Part shown: piece by piece, positions 12,955 through 25,465 of the stretch
How the letters are laid out: every line of letters begins with the position of its first letter
Numbering within the stretch: position 1 is the stretch's first letter
Source: Neospora caninum Liverpool
Taxonomy: Eukaryota > Apicomplexa > Conoidasida > Eucoccidiorida > Sarcocystidae
Assembly: GCF_000208865.1 (NCBI RefSeq)
Contig: NC_018390.1
Span: 1,102,790 to 1,166,789, forward strand
Direction: 5' to 3'
DNA: 64,000 nucleotides
Notes under the pieces: model-generated
The model's database searches: none
The model's input: only the letters and a program-made list of their open reading frames with translations
Told to the model about the DNA's origin: nothing
Made by a program: the position numbers and the translations under genes

Positions 12955-15403
12955 GGCTTCCAAACACCTTTTCCCCCGAAGACTCGCTGGCCAGGCAGGA
13001 TGGGAGGCACGCCAGAAAAAAGGGAACGTACACGACGGAACGGATTTCCCAGTTTTTCTCGAAGGCACATACTGATCTTCCCTGTTGAACTGCCCACGTT
13101 TCGTGTACCCTTTCATCAGAACCTTCATCTACACGGCTATCTATGTCTTCATGTCTGTATATCTACACATCTCTATCTAGTGATATTTCTCTATGGTATT
13201 TATGTGTAGGAATACAGACTGCACACAAGCGCAACTTGTTATTTTGCCTCGCACTTGCGCCGAGTGAACAAGGATTTGGCGTTGAAATGCCTGTTGAAGA
13301 CACCGACAGCTCTGTGGTAGAAGAGTTTCAAAAATATCGCAACGATTCCCTCTAGTGCCCAACAGGGACATTTCATTCTACAGACACGCGAAGGAAGCGA
13401 ACGCCAAGCCGTACGTTTTCGATAGATCCTGCGTGTTTTCCGAGGGCGAAGAAGACATCATTCCTTTTCGTTTTCCAGAGTCTCTCTTCGCGTCTTTCGT
13501 TTTCTCTGGTTGCCTTTGCTGTGTTTAAGTCAAGACAAATTCGAGAGTTCGGCTGTCGAATCTCTGCGGTGCATCTCGTCTCAAAAAAAAAAATTCAAAA
13601 AACCTATGACATCTGCGTTTTCAGCAAGCCTTCTTGCGGGTGGAGAAGCGAACGTGTCAATGAAAAGAAAAGCTTTCCCGAGACGCTATTGCCCAACACT
13701 TGTTACACCCAGTGTGCAATTCTTTTCGCATACATATCTTTGAAGAGACAAACCTTTCACGTATACTCAACAGTATCTACACGAATCATATATATATGAA
13801 ACGCTTTGCTTTTGTATTTGCTGTCACGGTGTCTCCTCCCAAAGAGGGAAAGCAACGAGCACGAAAACTTTTCCTTTTCATGCAAGTGTGTAGAGAGGCA
13901 CCTGCCAGGGAAGGCCTCCGGCGCACTTGCCAACGAAGAAAGCGAACGATAAGCGATTTCTCGACGTCTCAGCAGTCTGTTATCTCTTTTTTCTACAGAG
14001 ACTCCCGGAGAAGAGCTGTGCCCGTCAGAGGTGACGTGTCGCTGCCCCAACAGTGCAACTCCGGAGGTTTTCTTCTCGGTCCAACCTAAGAAAATGTGTG
14101 GACTCGGACACCCCCAAAACCTAGCTGCCTGCTCTCGGTTCTCGCGACGTCTTTTTAGAAGACGAGAGATTTCCCCCCCCTAGAAGAGCGAGTTCCCAGG
14201 ACACTGAGAGAGGACGTGATTTTGTGCTGTGGAGTTTCTTCAGGGTTTTCTCCAGCGAGAACCGGACCTGTCACGCCAATCCCCTGCCTCGGAGCTTTGA
14301 CCTGGGTTGCTCTTCAGTGCAGAGAAAGGGGGAAGCAGGCGGGCGAAAAGCGACGGAAACATCGGTCTTACCGGAAAGGGATTTGTTTCCGAGACCGAAC
14401 GCGATACCAGCACAGTCGCGCCGACGATACAAAGCTTCTTCTCACCCCGCTCGGCTGAGGGATGGGAAGACACAACAGAGAGACTCCCCCCTTCTCGTTT
14501 CTCGCGTTTTCTACCTCTTGGCCACTCTATCTCTCGCGCTCTCTCTCTTTTGAATAGAGGACGGCGGGGAGAGAGTACGCGAAGCGTTTTTCTCACGCGG
14601 TGGCCCAGAGAAACAACCTTTTTGGCGCTGAGCCTTCGCCGCTTTCCTCTCGCCTCGTTTTCGCTTATCGCCGCCGCTGCGCTGGGGAGTCTCGAGTGTT
14701 TGGCATTGTTTTTGCCTTCTTTTTCAGTGAGCACGGCCGCGCAGAGAGATCACAGAAAACGCGAGGGGAGAGAGGGGAGAGCGCGTTGATGCACGCGCGC
14801 TTCTAGACACCCACATCCACGCGCGTTCTGCCCCGAGTCCTATCGGTTCGTTTTCGCTCTCTGGGAATTCTCTCAAGAGAAAGATTAAACGCCGCACACT
14901 GCGCTTCTCTTCCGTTTCCCCGCACAGAGTCCTGCGTCTCTTTCGCGAATTTCTCTAGACTCTCTCAGCCCGCCACCCCCCCCCTCTCTGCGCGTTGTCA
15001 CGCGGCGCGTGTCTTGGCGAAAAGGCAGAGCGCGCAAGACAATTCCGAATTTTTACGGCCCGAGACCAGCGTGCGGTTTGAAACAGATTTCACACACTGG
15101 AAAGAGGGCAGACAAAAAAGAACGGACCAGAAGACGCCTCAAAAAACACCCGGAATCCGCCCTCCGGCTATTCCCTCTCAATCAAGACGTTTCTTTTCAA
15201 TCCTGAGACCTCTCGGTTCTCTCAATCCAGAGGCCTCGCGCTCGTGCTGTTCTCGCTCTTCGCTGCATCTCCCGACTTTTCAAGACCTTTTTGTGAAACA
15301 GAGCGCGCACCAGCACGTCGAAAAGACGCTCTCCGTCTCAAGGTTGACTCTTTTTCCTGGTCGCTTTTGCGGAAAAAACAAGAGCTCAGAAAATCCCCTC
15401 AAA
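12955..15403. other. Intergenic region: 3' UTR, unexplained open segments, then pyrimidine-rich leader
   Basis: 13260-13355 and 13380-13530 each hold a short protein-like plus-strand reading frame; the second follows the acceptor-like CATTCTACAG and contains KPYVFDRSCVFSEGEEDII before a stop. They could be 3' exons of the PEX13-like gene or belong to a separate small gene. From about 14460 to 15400 the plus strand is strongly enriched in CTCTC/TTTC runs, the typical leader of the gene starting at 15404. No RNA gene is seen. Confidence 0.35.
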
Positions 15404-16273
15404 ATGACATCCACTACCGCGTCCACGGCAGGCACCGACCTGAGTTGGCTACCCTCCGACGCCGAAGGTAAGAAAACTTCGCGAAACAGGGAAAAACGCA
15501 AGAAGGAAGCGTTTGACAGAGGCCTTCTCATATCGACCTATCTGTAAACATCTCTCTATCATAATACTCATGGAACGAATTTCTTGAGACTCGTCAGATG
15601 CAGTCACATGGGATATACGCGAAAATGCTATCCAAATCTGATACACAATAATATATGTATATATATTTATATATACTATGCACGTTAATGTGTAAGCCTG
15701 CGTAGGCTTTAGATCACACGGCATACATACTTCGTACACTTCTGCACTTCTGCCCCGGATACAGTTTTCTTCTACCTCCTCAAGAGAAAGTCAGGACTTC
15801 TCTAAGAAACCGGCCCGAGACACTCGTGTTTCTCGTGTATCTCTCTCGCTCTCCGCCTATCTTTCTCTCTTTTTCGTCTCTATCGTTCTCCGTCTCCCTT
15901 TTCTTCGCTCTCTCGCTTCGCATTCTTCTCCGAGTCTTGGGTGTTTTTCCGGAGGTTTCTCTCTCTGTTCTCTCCTTTCAACCACCGCGTTTGTCTCTTT
16001 GCTACTCTTCTCAGAGCAACTCGCCCTCGGCTTTCGGATCGTCTCCAACGCGTACAAAACCCGTGTTCACACGCAGGAAGCAGAAATCCGCTCTCTCAAA
16101 GCGCAAGTCGCCGAGAAAAACGAACAGGCAAGTTCCCCCCCTTTTCCCCTTCCAAAAGACGTTTCTCGTCAAGCGATCACGCAGGCGCTCCAAAAAGCAC
16201 CGCTTTCGTTGACACGCCCGCCGAGATATTCACTCATCTAACAAGGCACGCATCTACACAAGGATACAAAGGA

Positions 16274-16304
<31 letters not shown>

Positions 16305-18597
16305 TTCTATCTATTTCTACCTATCTATCCATGTATCTATCTGTCTCTAGCTATTTCTATCTCTCTCTATTTCTATCTTTCTATCTATTTCTATATTTCT
16401 ATCTATTTCTAACTATATCTTTGCTGCTGTTCGTCGATAGGGTCTTGATCGAAGGCACGCGTCTTGCCTTTTTGTGTTTTTTCTCCAGTACGGAGTTCTG
16501 CAAAAGAAGCACAGCTCGCTGGAGGTACAGCTGATCGAGTCGACGCAGCGAGGCAACCAGTTGGCGGAGGAGAACAAACAACTCGTCGCGACCATCAAGA
16601 AAGTCCGTTCTCCAGCTTAAAACTTCTGTTACGAAACCCTCATTCTCTGCAACGCATGCATGCTCCATGCTTTTTCAACAAAATACACATGAATACAGAT
16701 ATAGACACGGATATACAGCTACACACACATATGTATACATATATAAAAACATAGGTACCAATACATATAAATATGTATATGTCTGCGTGATGGGACGGAT
16801 ATTTCTTGAGATACAGATGTGAAGAGTTGTTCGCGGGTCTAAAGAAGGCGCCGAAGCAGACTAAGAGAAATGCGTGCATCTCTTGCGTCGTCTGTCTCCA
16901 TCTGTGGAGCAAAAACTGTGGACGAAATGCGGAAAGACTTTTGCGCGTGGATGTCTTTGCAGCTGCACAGAGACATTCTTCGTTTGGAGAGTCTCAAGAA
17001 AGCCGTTCTCAATTCCATTCAAGAAGACCACTCTGACGCAGATGAATCTTCTCACAAAGTACGCCGAGAACATGTGACGTTAAGCGCACTCAAAGAAGTC
17101 AACTAAAACCCCAATCCCCACTTCTGCACATGCAGCGAGAGTCTCTACATCTCAACAGATAGACAGTCAGGCCTCTCTACATATTTGTATGGCCTATATC
17201 GTATGCATCCATATTTCAATGTGTATCTGTATCTATATATATATATATATATATGTACATATATGGATGGGCCTATATCTCGATTTTCATATATCTATGT
17301 GCACATGTAGGAGATATGTATACATGCATCATTGTCCGTCTAGCAATGACTCCATGCATCTATGTCTATCCTATCTCTAGATCGATATCTATCTCTTTTT
17401 CTATACACACACAGTATGAGTAAATGTGGGAAGAGTTTCGCATGCACCTCCGCATGCTGTGGCGGTGTGCGTTCGCGCAAGGGGACGTTCTTTCTTGCAT
17501 TTTTTCGCCGTCTGATAACCCGCCTTTCCAGCTCTTTTCTGTGCGCAGTACTACGCCCCCGAAGACATGCTTCAAACTGCGGCGCCTCGCACAATGTCAG
17601 GTACGAGAGACACTACGAAAGTAACATTCTTCAGAAACCACTCGCCTACCACAACAGCATATATATATATATATAAATCTTGGAACTGCATGCATATTTA
17701 TAGGCACTTATCTCTGTTGGTCCGTCCGCATTTACTGCACTTTATGCAGATGCCGTCGAAATCCATATATTTATATATATACGTATATATATATATATAT
17801 ATGTAAAACGGATGTTTGTTTGTGTGGAGTTATTAAAGCTGTCGGTTATATCAGCTCGTCATCTTAAAGGCTTCGTTTGGGTTTTTGGCTGCTCTTTTTA
17901 TATTCTCATGTGAACGCTTGCATGCGTTTCAACATGTTCAGAAATCAACGGCGTGGACGATATGGGCACGGCCTTCTTGAGCAAGCTGAACTCTGCCGAG
18001 GGGCCTTTTCTTGCGGCGCCCAATCCGTCGACTGGGACTGTGTAAGTCGAGAGACAGAAAAAAAAATGCTCCTGGATGCCAACACTCACACATTCTTCTA
18101 CACATAAATATATACCTGTCTAGTTTGACAGATGTATATACATATGTATACATGCGTGCATACACTGCATACATGTGCATTTGTACATACATCCATCAAT
18201 AAGTACCCCTGTGTGTATCTCTCTGTCTATATATTATTATATATATAGAATGCAAGTATCTATATGTGTGTCTATTGATATAGATACATACATATACGTA
18301 GGTATTTTGAGATGTGCACATCTCACAGGGAAGAGAGAGATCAAGGCTGAAATGAATGTAAAGGGTGTGCGCGTTCATGGTGCGTTCGTGCGTGCTGGTG
18401 TTGCGTTATTCAGACTGACACCAAGCACCGGAGACTCAAAACCTGTTGACGGAAAGATCTTCTTCCGGTGTGGCGCTCGAAAATCGTCCCATATCGAATT
18501 CATCAAAGACAGGCACAAACATCATTAAGTGCAAATACACACACTCGTAAAAACACTCATATTATTCTTATTTGTCTGTTGATGTCTTACGTGCATA

Positions 18598-18630
<33 letters not shown>

Positions 18631-18825
18631 GACGCTGACCATCTTTATGGGGAGTCATGTGGCCGTGCGGAGTGGGAGACAGATGACCGGAAATATGTGT
18701 GTTCTTTTTCGAAGAGAACTTTCAATATTTACACTCATTTTAAATTCGTCTCGAGGAGCAGAAAAATAAACCCTGTGAACAAAAGTCTATCTCTCTGTAT
18801 AAATGTATACATGTATGTGTATTGA

Positions 18826-18861
<36 letters not shown>

Positions 18862-19748
18862 TGCAAGGAGTTGTGAGTATTTCTGCGTCCAAAAATGGAG
18901 ATGTGAGCAGTGAATTTTTTGAGTGTCTGCGGACGTGTGAACGATAGTCTTTTTTCTCAGCGTTTTCTTTTCTTCGTCTCTTTTCCCTCTGGATTTTTGC
19001 AGGAATGCACGCAGCAGAATGTCTTACGAAAACTTCAATTTGTTTCTTGCCAACATAAAAAAACTCAACAGTCACCAACAAGACAGAGAAGAAACGCTCC
19101 GAAACGCGCAGCGCCTCTTTGGTAAGTGCTGAGCGAAGCTTCCACAGACGTGGAGAGCGGAACAGAAGCGTGCATGCAAATTTTGCCGTTGTCTCGAGTC
19201 TTTCTGCACATTTAATGGTTTGTCGTCTTGCCTGGATTCGATGCATACGGGGAGAGCCGTCTGTAGCCGTGTATCGACACACATGTGCGCTCTTTCGTGG
19301 CAGGCGCAAACACTCGATTCAAAAGAGATGCCTATGGAATGTGGAAACACGAGTCGAGATAAAGGGAGTAAATTAAGATTTCAAGAGAATTCCAGCGTGC
19401 GATCCCACTGAGTGAATCGGGGACGAAATCAGATGCAAGGAAATCGAAGAGAGTGCGTCTTGCGGTGCGGTGCACGCGTCTCTCTGGCTCTTTTCGCGAA
19501 GGTCGTCTATCGACCGTTTTTAATTTGATAGAGCTCTGTGAAGTGCTTCCGGTTCTTCCTCGTTCATCGAAGTCTCCGAGAACGGAGCTTGATGGTGTCA
19601 TTTTGGAGAAAAGACGGCACACCCACGCATCCGATCTGTCGCCGCTCGAGAAAACGAAGGATTCATGTTCTCCTTTTTGTACTCTCGTCATCGCTCTGTC
19701 TATTAGCAGTTCCAAACCCGGACACACATCCGACCAGAAATATAGTCC

Positions 19749-19792
<44 letters not shown>

Positions 19793-19951
19793 TTAAGTAT
19801 GGGTTAAAAGTCGAGTGTACAGACACATCTCTGGGTGATTGTGGAGTGAGTGAGAATCGCGTCTTGCTTTCGGGTGCGTTTGGTGTTCCCAGGTGAAGGA
19901 AATCGAGATCTCTTTGAGGAATTCAAAGTCATGATCAATCGACACCCTTAA
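15404..19951 (+). CDS. At4g15545-like coiled-coil protein (plant/algal-type conserved family)
   Basis: Nine exons join in perfect phase to 256 residues: 15404-15467, 16015-16127, 16489-16602, 16963-17058, 17549-17600, 17942-18041, 18414-18467, 19003-19121 and 19893-19951. The N-terminal half is a predicted coiled coil (residues about 22-130, for example IRSLKAQVAEKNEQ and RDILRLESLKKAVLNSIQED). The C-terminal block begins DGKIFFRNARSRMSYENF, continues through LNSHQQDREETLRNAQRLFG and ends NRDLFEEFKVMINRHP. This is the same order of motifs as the plant At4g15545-like proteins (DGKEFFRQVRSRLSYEQF, HKQTREETLRKAEEIFG, DNRDLY). The biochemical role of the family is not known to me. The start ATG ends a long pyrimidine-rich leader. 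Intron 2 uses a GC donor (AACAG|GCAAGT). The low-complexity central part of plant relatives is shorter here. Confidence 0.85.
16128..16488 (+). other. GC-AG intron
   Basis: The donor reads AACAG|GCAAGT, the standard context of the minor GC-AG class of U2 introns, and the acceptor is TTTTTTCTCCAG at 16477-16488. Both flanking exons are in phase 0 and the protein aligns across the junction with plant relatives, so an alternative GT donor is not needed. Confidence 0.75.
16271..16415. repeat. (CTAT)n / TTCTAT degenerate tetranucleotide repeat
   Basis: Seven or so perfect ATCT units (16275-16304) degrade into CTATTTCTAT and CTGTCTCTAG variants, all inside the GC-AG intron. The tract is pyrimidine-rich on the plus strand and lies upstream of the acceptor at 16488. 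Confidence 0.85.
18829..18858. repeat. (AT)15 microsatellite followed by GCATGC
   Basis: A perfect AT run lies in the intron between exons ending at 18467 and starting at 19003. It is directly followed by ATGCATGC. Confidence 0.85.
19755..19788. repeat. (AT)17 microsatellite
   Basis: An uninterrupted AT run lies in the last intron of the At4g15545-like gene, about 100 bases before the final exon. Confidence 0.85.
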
Positions 19952-19962
19952 GAGGTAGAGAT

Positions 19963-20025
19963 CGGAGCTTGCCACCGCTCCGAGGCTCTCCTGGTGTACA
20001 TACACCGGAGCTTGCCACCGCTCCG
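19963..20025 (+). repeat. Twin 20-bp direct repeat, each copy a hairpin
   Basis: The 20-mer CGGAGCTTGCCACCGCTCCG occurs at 19963-19982 and again, identical, at 20006-20025. Each copy has 6-bp inverted ends (CGGAGC/GCTCCG) around an 8-base loop. The pair starts 12 bases after the stop codon of the At4g15545-like gene, so it lies in its 3' UTR or at its 3' processing region. Function unknown. Confidence 0.8.
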
Positions 20026-22993
20026 CAGGGGCCGTGTCTTTTTCCAGAATGCCATGCGGCGTCCCAGGCGTCTCTGTGAAGTTCCCGAATAACGGTTCCG
20101 CGCAAGCAGAGGGCGGAGCGGTCTTTCTTGGAGCTTCTGCTCCTTGAGGAGGCTGCCTTTCCTTTGCAGAATTTAAAGGGTTTTTCTGCATTTACCGAGA
20201 GTAGAGCGCAGTTGCGCCTCGACGGCCTTCTTCCTGGATCCTGAAGTTTCCGCGCCGGTGTGGAGGGGGGCACATGCGTCGCCGAGAATCGTGACTCTGT
20301 CCGAAAGTTTGCTTTTCGGAAAGTCGAAACGCACGCCCCGATGGACAGAGAACTCCACACGACAGAAACGCTCGGATGCCACGGGAAACGAGCCGAGAGG
20401 GTCTCCGACAGCGTCGGCCCTCTCCCTCGACTTTCACTCCCCTATTGTTCTGTACAAGCACTCTACACTCCTGAGCATATCCATATATATATATATATAT
20501 ATATATGTATATTTATGTGGATATACACATGAAGGTGTGGTTAACACGTGGTTGGGAGTTATTCTGTCTCGTTGAAAGGCCACCAAAAAGGGAGTCTCGG
20601 CAGGGCTTTTCTCGGCCTCTGTTTGGGAACGAGGCAGAAAAACCAACTTTTTTCCAGGTGTTCACACATGGAATTCAAGTTTTGTTTTTTTGCTGGATGC
20701 GTCTCGGCCTACCCTCTCCTTCCGCGCGCGACTTGGGAGATGGTCAACCGCCCCTTTTTATGCAAAGCAACGAGAGTCTCTCTTTCCATCTAATGTCGCT
20801 CTCTGTCCACAAAAGACATTCAAATACAGACACCTATATATATATATATATATATATGCTTTTGAAGACGTGTTTTCTGTGTTTTTTCATTTCGTAGATA
20901 TGTGTTATTTCTGTCGATAACTTCCGATCTGCATGCGTCAGTGTGCATCTGTTCTGCCATCTCTGCATTTGCTTGGAAGACAGAAAAAAACTTGTCTGAA
21001 GAATCACTTTTTGGCGCTGAGAGACTGTCCCTTAATCCCGCTGCCGATAGGAGACTTGCGGAATCTCGAAAGATTTCGATGCAGAAGGCGAGGGGAAGAT
21101 GCCAAGCTACCTCCTTTCCACGAAGGGAACAGAGGACCAAAAACACGGATCTTGTCAAATAGCGAGACTTGATCTTACAGTCTTGCATGAATAGAAAGAA
21201 ATACACTGTAACATATATATATATATATATATATACATACATACATACATACAGTTGAAACGAAGGACACCCCTACTGGTAGAGTTGAAAGGAAGAAACA
21301 CCAGAAGAGAGCTCCAGGTGAAGAGGCTGCTGGGAGTGATTTGTGCAGTTGAGAGAGATTTTAGGAGCATCGTCTTGGGGCAGAATGCAGGACGAAACGG
21401 TTTTTCTTCCGACCTCTCAGCGTAAGCAGTTATTTCAGGAAAATTCTCGGGTAAAGTTGGAGCTCGGCTCTTTCCGCCGTCTTTCACCGCATTTCTGCAC
21501 AAGATTTCCCCCCGGAATCTCTTGACAACTGACAGGGCCCACAGCTCTCCACACCTATACTTTGATGTTCACATAGGAGCAATATATATAAACAATGTGT
21601 ATGTATGTATGCATGTATGTATGTATGCATGTATGTATGTATGCATTTGATGTATGGTGCATTCTACGCAGTGCATGTTGTACGTATTGCATATCCCGCT
21701 TCATCTCAAGGCTCCTCAAGTGTTTGACGATGGAGATGGATGTGGAGCGTTTTGCGTTCCTGTCCGTTTTTTGCATTTGAGAAAAGGTGCGTTCTTCTAC
21801 GAGGGAAAATCGGGGAAAATTGCGGTCTTGGGGAAGACGGAGGAAGATCGGCTCTTCCGCAGCGCAATCGTGCCGTCTCCAATCTGTTTCGTGTGTCACT
21901 TGGCGAAAGACGAGGCGCACGGTTTTGAAGAAACGCGTCGACCGCATTTGGATTTTTTTCGCGCTGTTTCTCGCTTTGCGAACAGGCGCCGCCGCAGCGC
22001 AGGGATTTCACCAGACGCTGCATGCGCCGAGGAAGGAGGCCGGTCTCTGCGTTTTTACCGTCGCATTTTTTTTCGTGTGACAAAGTTAAGGGTCGCCTCT
22101 GCCGGTGTCTTGCTCTTTCGCGTTCTTTTTCTCTGTCTCTTTCGCGCCACGCTGACCCTCCCTGTCTGCAGAGAAGCGGGGACACCGGCTGCTTCGTTGT
22201 CACTCTCTCGTGGGCTGTATCAACACACCTGAGTCGTCTGTCGCTCTTCTCACGAAGTTCCGTTTTCTCCCTGTCCTCTTTCCATGCTTTGTCGCTTTCG
22301 CACTTCTTCTGTTTGCCCAGGTTTTCTTCGCCAGTTCCTTCGCTGCGCATGCAGAGGCGGTCTTGCCGCCAGGCGTGAACTCTTTTTTTCATCGGGAACC
22401 TCCCGACCTGTGCACGGCTTTGTTTTTGCAGCTTCTCTTTCTTCCGAGGAAACGATTTTTTTCGCGGCTTTCCGGGCGGGTGGAGAGCGGAGGATGTGAG
22501 CGCGTGGACACGTCTCCCCCACGGCCTTCCTTCGTCTTGGTATACCGGTGCACAAAAAGAAAGGGAAAGGCCTCCCGTCGTCTGAACGCTCTTTGGAATC
22601 CTCTGCGCGGGTCCAAACTCTTCTGTTTCGCCGTCTCTTTCTCCCTTGCCCATCGTTCCTCTTCTCTGTCTTCTTCGTTGTCTGAGACGTCTCCGTCTCT
22701 CTTCTTTCTTTTTGTCTTCTCTTTCTCCCTCTTTTTCGTTTCCGCTCTGGGCCCGTCTTCTCTCCTGTCCTTCCTTCTTGGGGTATTCGCGCTCTCGCAT
22801 CGTCTCTGTCTTTCCCGTCGAAGTCTGCTGTGTCGCTACTCTCTGACCCCCAGAGGGAGACCGGGGTGCCTGTTGGACCCATTCCATCGAATTAACAGAA
22901 TTGCGCCTCTTCCTTCCAGCCTCCTTCTGGGCCCTCCTAGGGGGAATCCTACCTTCTCTCTCCCCCCAAGGAACCTAAACAGAACTCGGAAAG
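20026..22993. other. Intergenic region and pyrimidine-rich leader of PRP17
   Basis: The first part is the 3' flank of the preceding gene. (TA)n runs sit at 20482-20506, 20836-20857 and 21212-21234 (the last followed by ACAT repeats), and an ATGT/ATGC repeat at 21599-21642. From about 22080 to 22990 the plus strand is almost continuously C/T-rich, giving long but meaningless purine-rich open frames on the minus strand. I read this as promoter plus leader of the gene starting at 22994. Confidence 0.45.
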
Positions 22994-25270
22994 ATGGACT
23001 ACTTCGCGTCATACGCTGAGGATGAGGCCGGTGAGCTTGCGGCCGAGGCGGGGAAGGGGCCAGAGGCGGTGGGAGTGGACGCAGTCGCTCCTGCAGAGAA
23101 AGCGGGAGAGAAGAGAAAGGAAGAAGGAGGCGAGCCGCGGGAAGAAAACGCATGCATTTCGCTCCTGCCTTCCATCAACTGCGCGCCGCCTGTGAGCCTC
23201 TTGGCATGCAAGGCGCAGGCTCAAAGAAACGCGGTCTTCCATCGGCCCGAAGACACCGTTCTCATGTCCAATCCAAAAGTGGAAGCTCTGCAAACGCCGC
23301 TGCAAGGTACGCTGGCCCTTTCCGCTTTCCTCGTTTCTTCTCTCCACGTGCCTTTGTTCTTGAGCACAGAACCTTACAGCAGTTCTTCTACCTCCCTCAC
23401 CCTATATATATTTGTATATGAAAATAGGGCGATATTTCCATATACATGCAGTTATACGGAAGGGAAAGATACATTTTTGTAGGTGAGGACTGGTATTAGA
23501 TGGAGATATGGATAGACGTTGATAGATTTATGTACGCCTTGCGTGGCCGTGTACTTCTGGATTTGACTGTTTGTGGTGTGAACCTGGGTCTTTTGAGTGT
23601 GGCTCTCTGCTTTTTTCGTGAGAACCTTTTCCGTGCACACCTTTCCGTGTGGCTTTTCCTCCCCGTAACTGTTTTCGGTCCGGCCTCGGCGTCGCGTCTT
23701 CCCCTAGATCCGTCTCTTTTCGCGAGACTGCGTGCCTCCTGCAGGACCGTTGACCCCTCAGCAAGTGCGTCGCGGCGGGTGGACTGGCGTGTACAGACGC
23801 CGCTTGGCCGGCGACGTGGAGAAGGAGCACGTGAACGTGGAGGCGTTCGACAGACAGTTTTACAATTTCCAGTTCCACGGCCGGGCGGAAGATCCGTCGA
23901 ACTTTACGCGGGACGCCTTGCTCGCGCATAACAGTGCAGGCGCGGACAGCGACGCTTCCAAAGTACGCGAAGCGGTCGCGTACGACACCCGGGGGTTCGT
24001 TCCAGAAGGCGAAGCGTCTCGGCGACAAAAACGCAGGCGCCTGCGGAACGACGACGCGACTTCCGACGACTTCCAGGGCCCGTGGGCGCCGTTCGAGCCG
24101 GAGGCGGTCGAGGCCTCGGGTGTACATACACCAGAAGACGGGGAGGCCGCAGCCACCGAGGCGGACCAGGGAGAGGACGCCGAGAAAAGCGAGAACGGGG
24201 GCGCGCAGAAGGCGAAGACGCGGGGCGGGGCTGCGTCTTTTTCGAAGGACGACGCTGTGGACAGCATCTTCCACGGGAAATCCGCGACGGACTACCAAGG
24301 GCGGTCGTGGCTGGACGTCCCGCCGGGGACGAAGGAGCTGCCGCCGGACAGCGCGTGTTTTCCGCCGAAGCGCGAGATCCACGCATACGTCGGGCACACG
24401 GGAGGCGTGCAGGCGATTCGCTTCTTTCCGCGGAGCGGTCACTTGCTGCTGAGTGCGAGCATGGACAGCACCGTGAAGATCTGGGACGTGCTGAACCAGC
24501 GGAAGCTGTACCGTACGTACACCGCACACAAGCAGGCGGTCCGGGACATTCAGTGGGCGGAGGAGGGTCGGCGGTTCTACAGTTGTTCGTTCGACAACAC
24601 GGTCAAGTTATGGGACACGGAGGCGGGGAAAGTGATTGGTTCTTTCGGGAACGGAAAGACGCCGTACTGCGTCACAGTCAATCCGAACGACAACAATGTG
24701 TTTGTCGTCGGCAGCGCGAATCGCCGCGCAGTCCAGTTCGACGCGCGGACCGGGAACATCGAGGTCGAGTACGCCGAGCACATTGGCAGCGTGAACACGG
24801 TCACGTTCTGCGAGGAAGGTCGGCGCCTGGTGACGACGGCCGACGACAAGAAGCTGTTTGTCTGGGAGTACGGGATCCCCGTCGTCATCAAGCACGTGTC
24901 GGAGCCGGATATGCACTCGATGCCTGCTGCTGCGAAGCACCCAAGCGAGAAGTACCTTTGCTTCCAGTCGATGGACAACCAGATCCTCACCTACGACGCG
25001 TACGGCAAGTTCCGGATGAACCCGCGGAAGAAATTCAAGGGCCACTTGTGCGCAGGGTACGCCTGCAAGCCTGCATTCTCCCCCGACGGAAAGTGGCTGC
25101 TCTCAGGAGACGGAAACGGAAAACTCTGGATTTGGAACTGGAAAAACGGAAAAAATATCCGAACCCTGCAAGCGCACGACCAAGTCTGCATCGACTGCCA
25201 GTGGCATCCCAACATGACTAGCCGAGTCGCCACGTGTGGCTGGGACGGCCTCATCAAACTCTGGGACTAA
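22994..25270 (+). CDS. PRP17: Pre-mRNA splicing factor PRP17/CDC40 (WD40 repeat protein)
   Basis: PRP17 (CDC40) is a spliceosome component needed around the second catalytic step, acting in the nucleus. Two exons, 22994-23306 and 23745-25270, join in phase to 612 residues, close to the human protein of about 580. The N-terminus begins MDYFASYAEDE and exon 2 opens with GPLTPQQVRRGG. The middle holds an acidic, Lys/Arg-rich linker containing the GPWAPFEPE motif, and then YQGRSWLDVP, both typical of this family. Seven WD40 repeats follow from about residue 320; visible repeat ends include KIWD, KLWD and the terminal GWDGLIKLWD. Family signatures such as EPDMHSMPA, CQSMDNQIL-like FQSMDNQIL, and SGDGNGKLWIWNWK are intact. 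The last exon carries the whole WD domain without interruption. Confident assignment. Confidence 0.96.
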
Positions 25271-25428
25271 AAACCGCAAACGCCTTTCTCACGCGCGTCG
25301 ACAGCCAGTGAAAAAACGAAGTCCACACCAAAACACACAAAAGTCCGTTCAAACGTTCAAACAACACACACGCGCGCTGTCAAAACACAACGGACAGGCC
25401 TACCACATACGCACTCCAGATGCATACT

Positions 25429-25465
<37 letters not shown>

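Noticed and set aside
16271..16415. Considered as a possible CRISPR-like array because of regular spacing
   Set aside because: It is a simple tetranucleotide repeat without unique spacers, in a eukaryotic intron.
21706..22887. 393-codon minus-strand open frame rich in Arg, Glu and Lys
   Set aside because: It is the reverse complement of the C/T-rich leader of PRP17. The purine bias alone keeps it open, and no domain or ATG context supports it.
23528..24529. 333-codon minus-strand frame opposite PRP17
   Set aside because: It is a shadow of the WD40 exon caused by high GC; PRP17 on the plus strand is certain.
24082..25221. 379-codon plus-strand frame overlapping PRP17
   Set aside because: Frame-shifted shadow of the WD40 exon with no WD motifs of its own.
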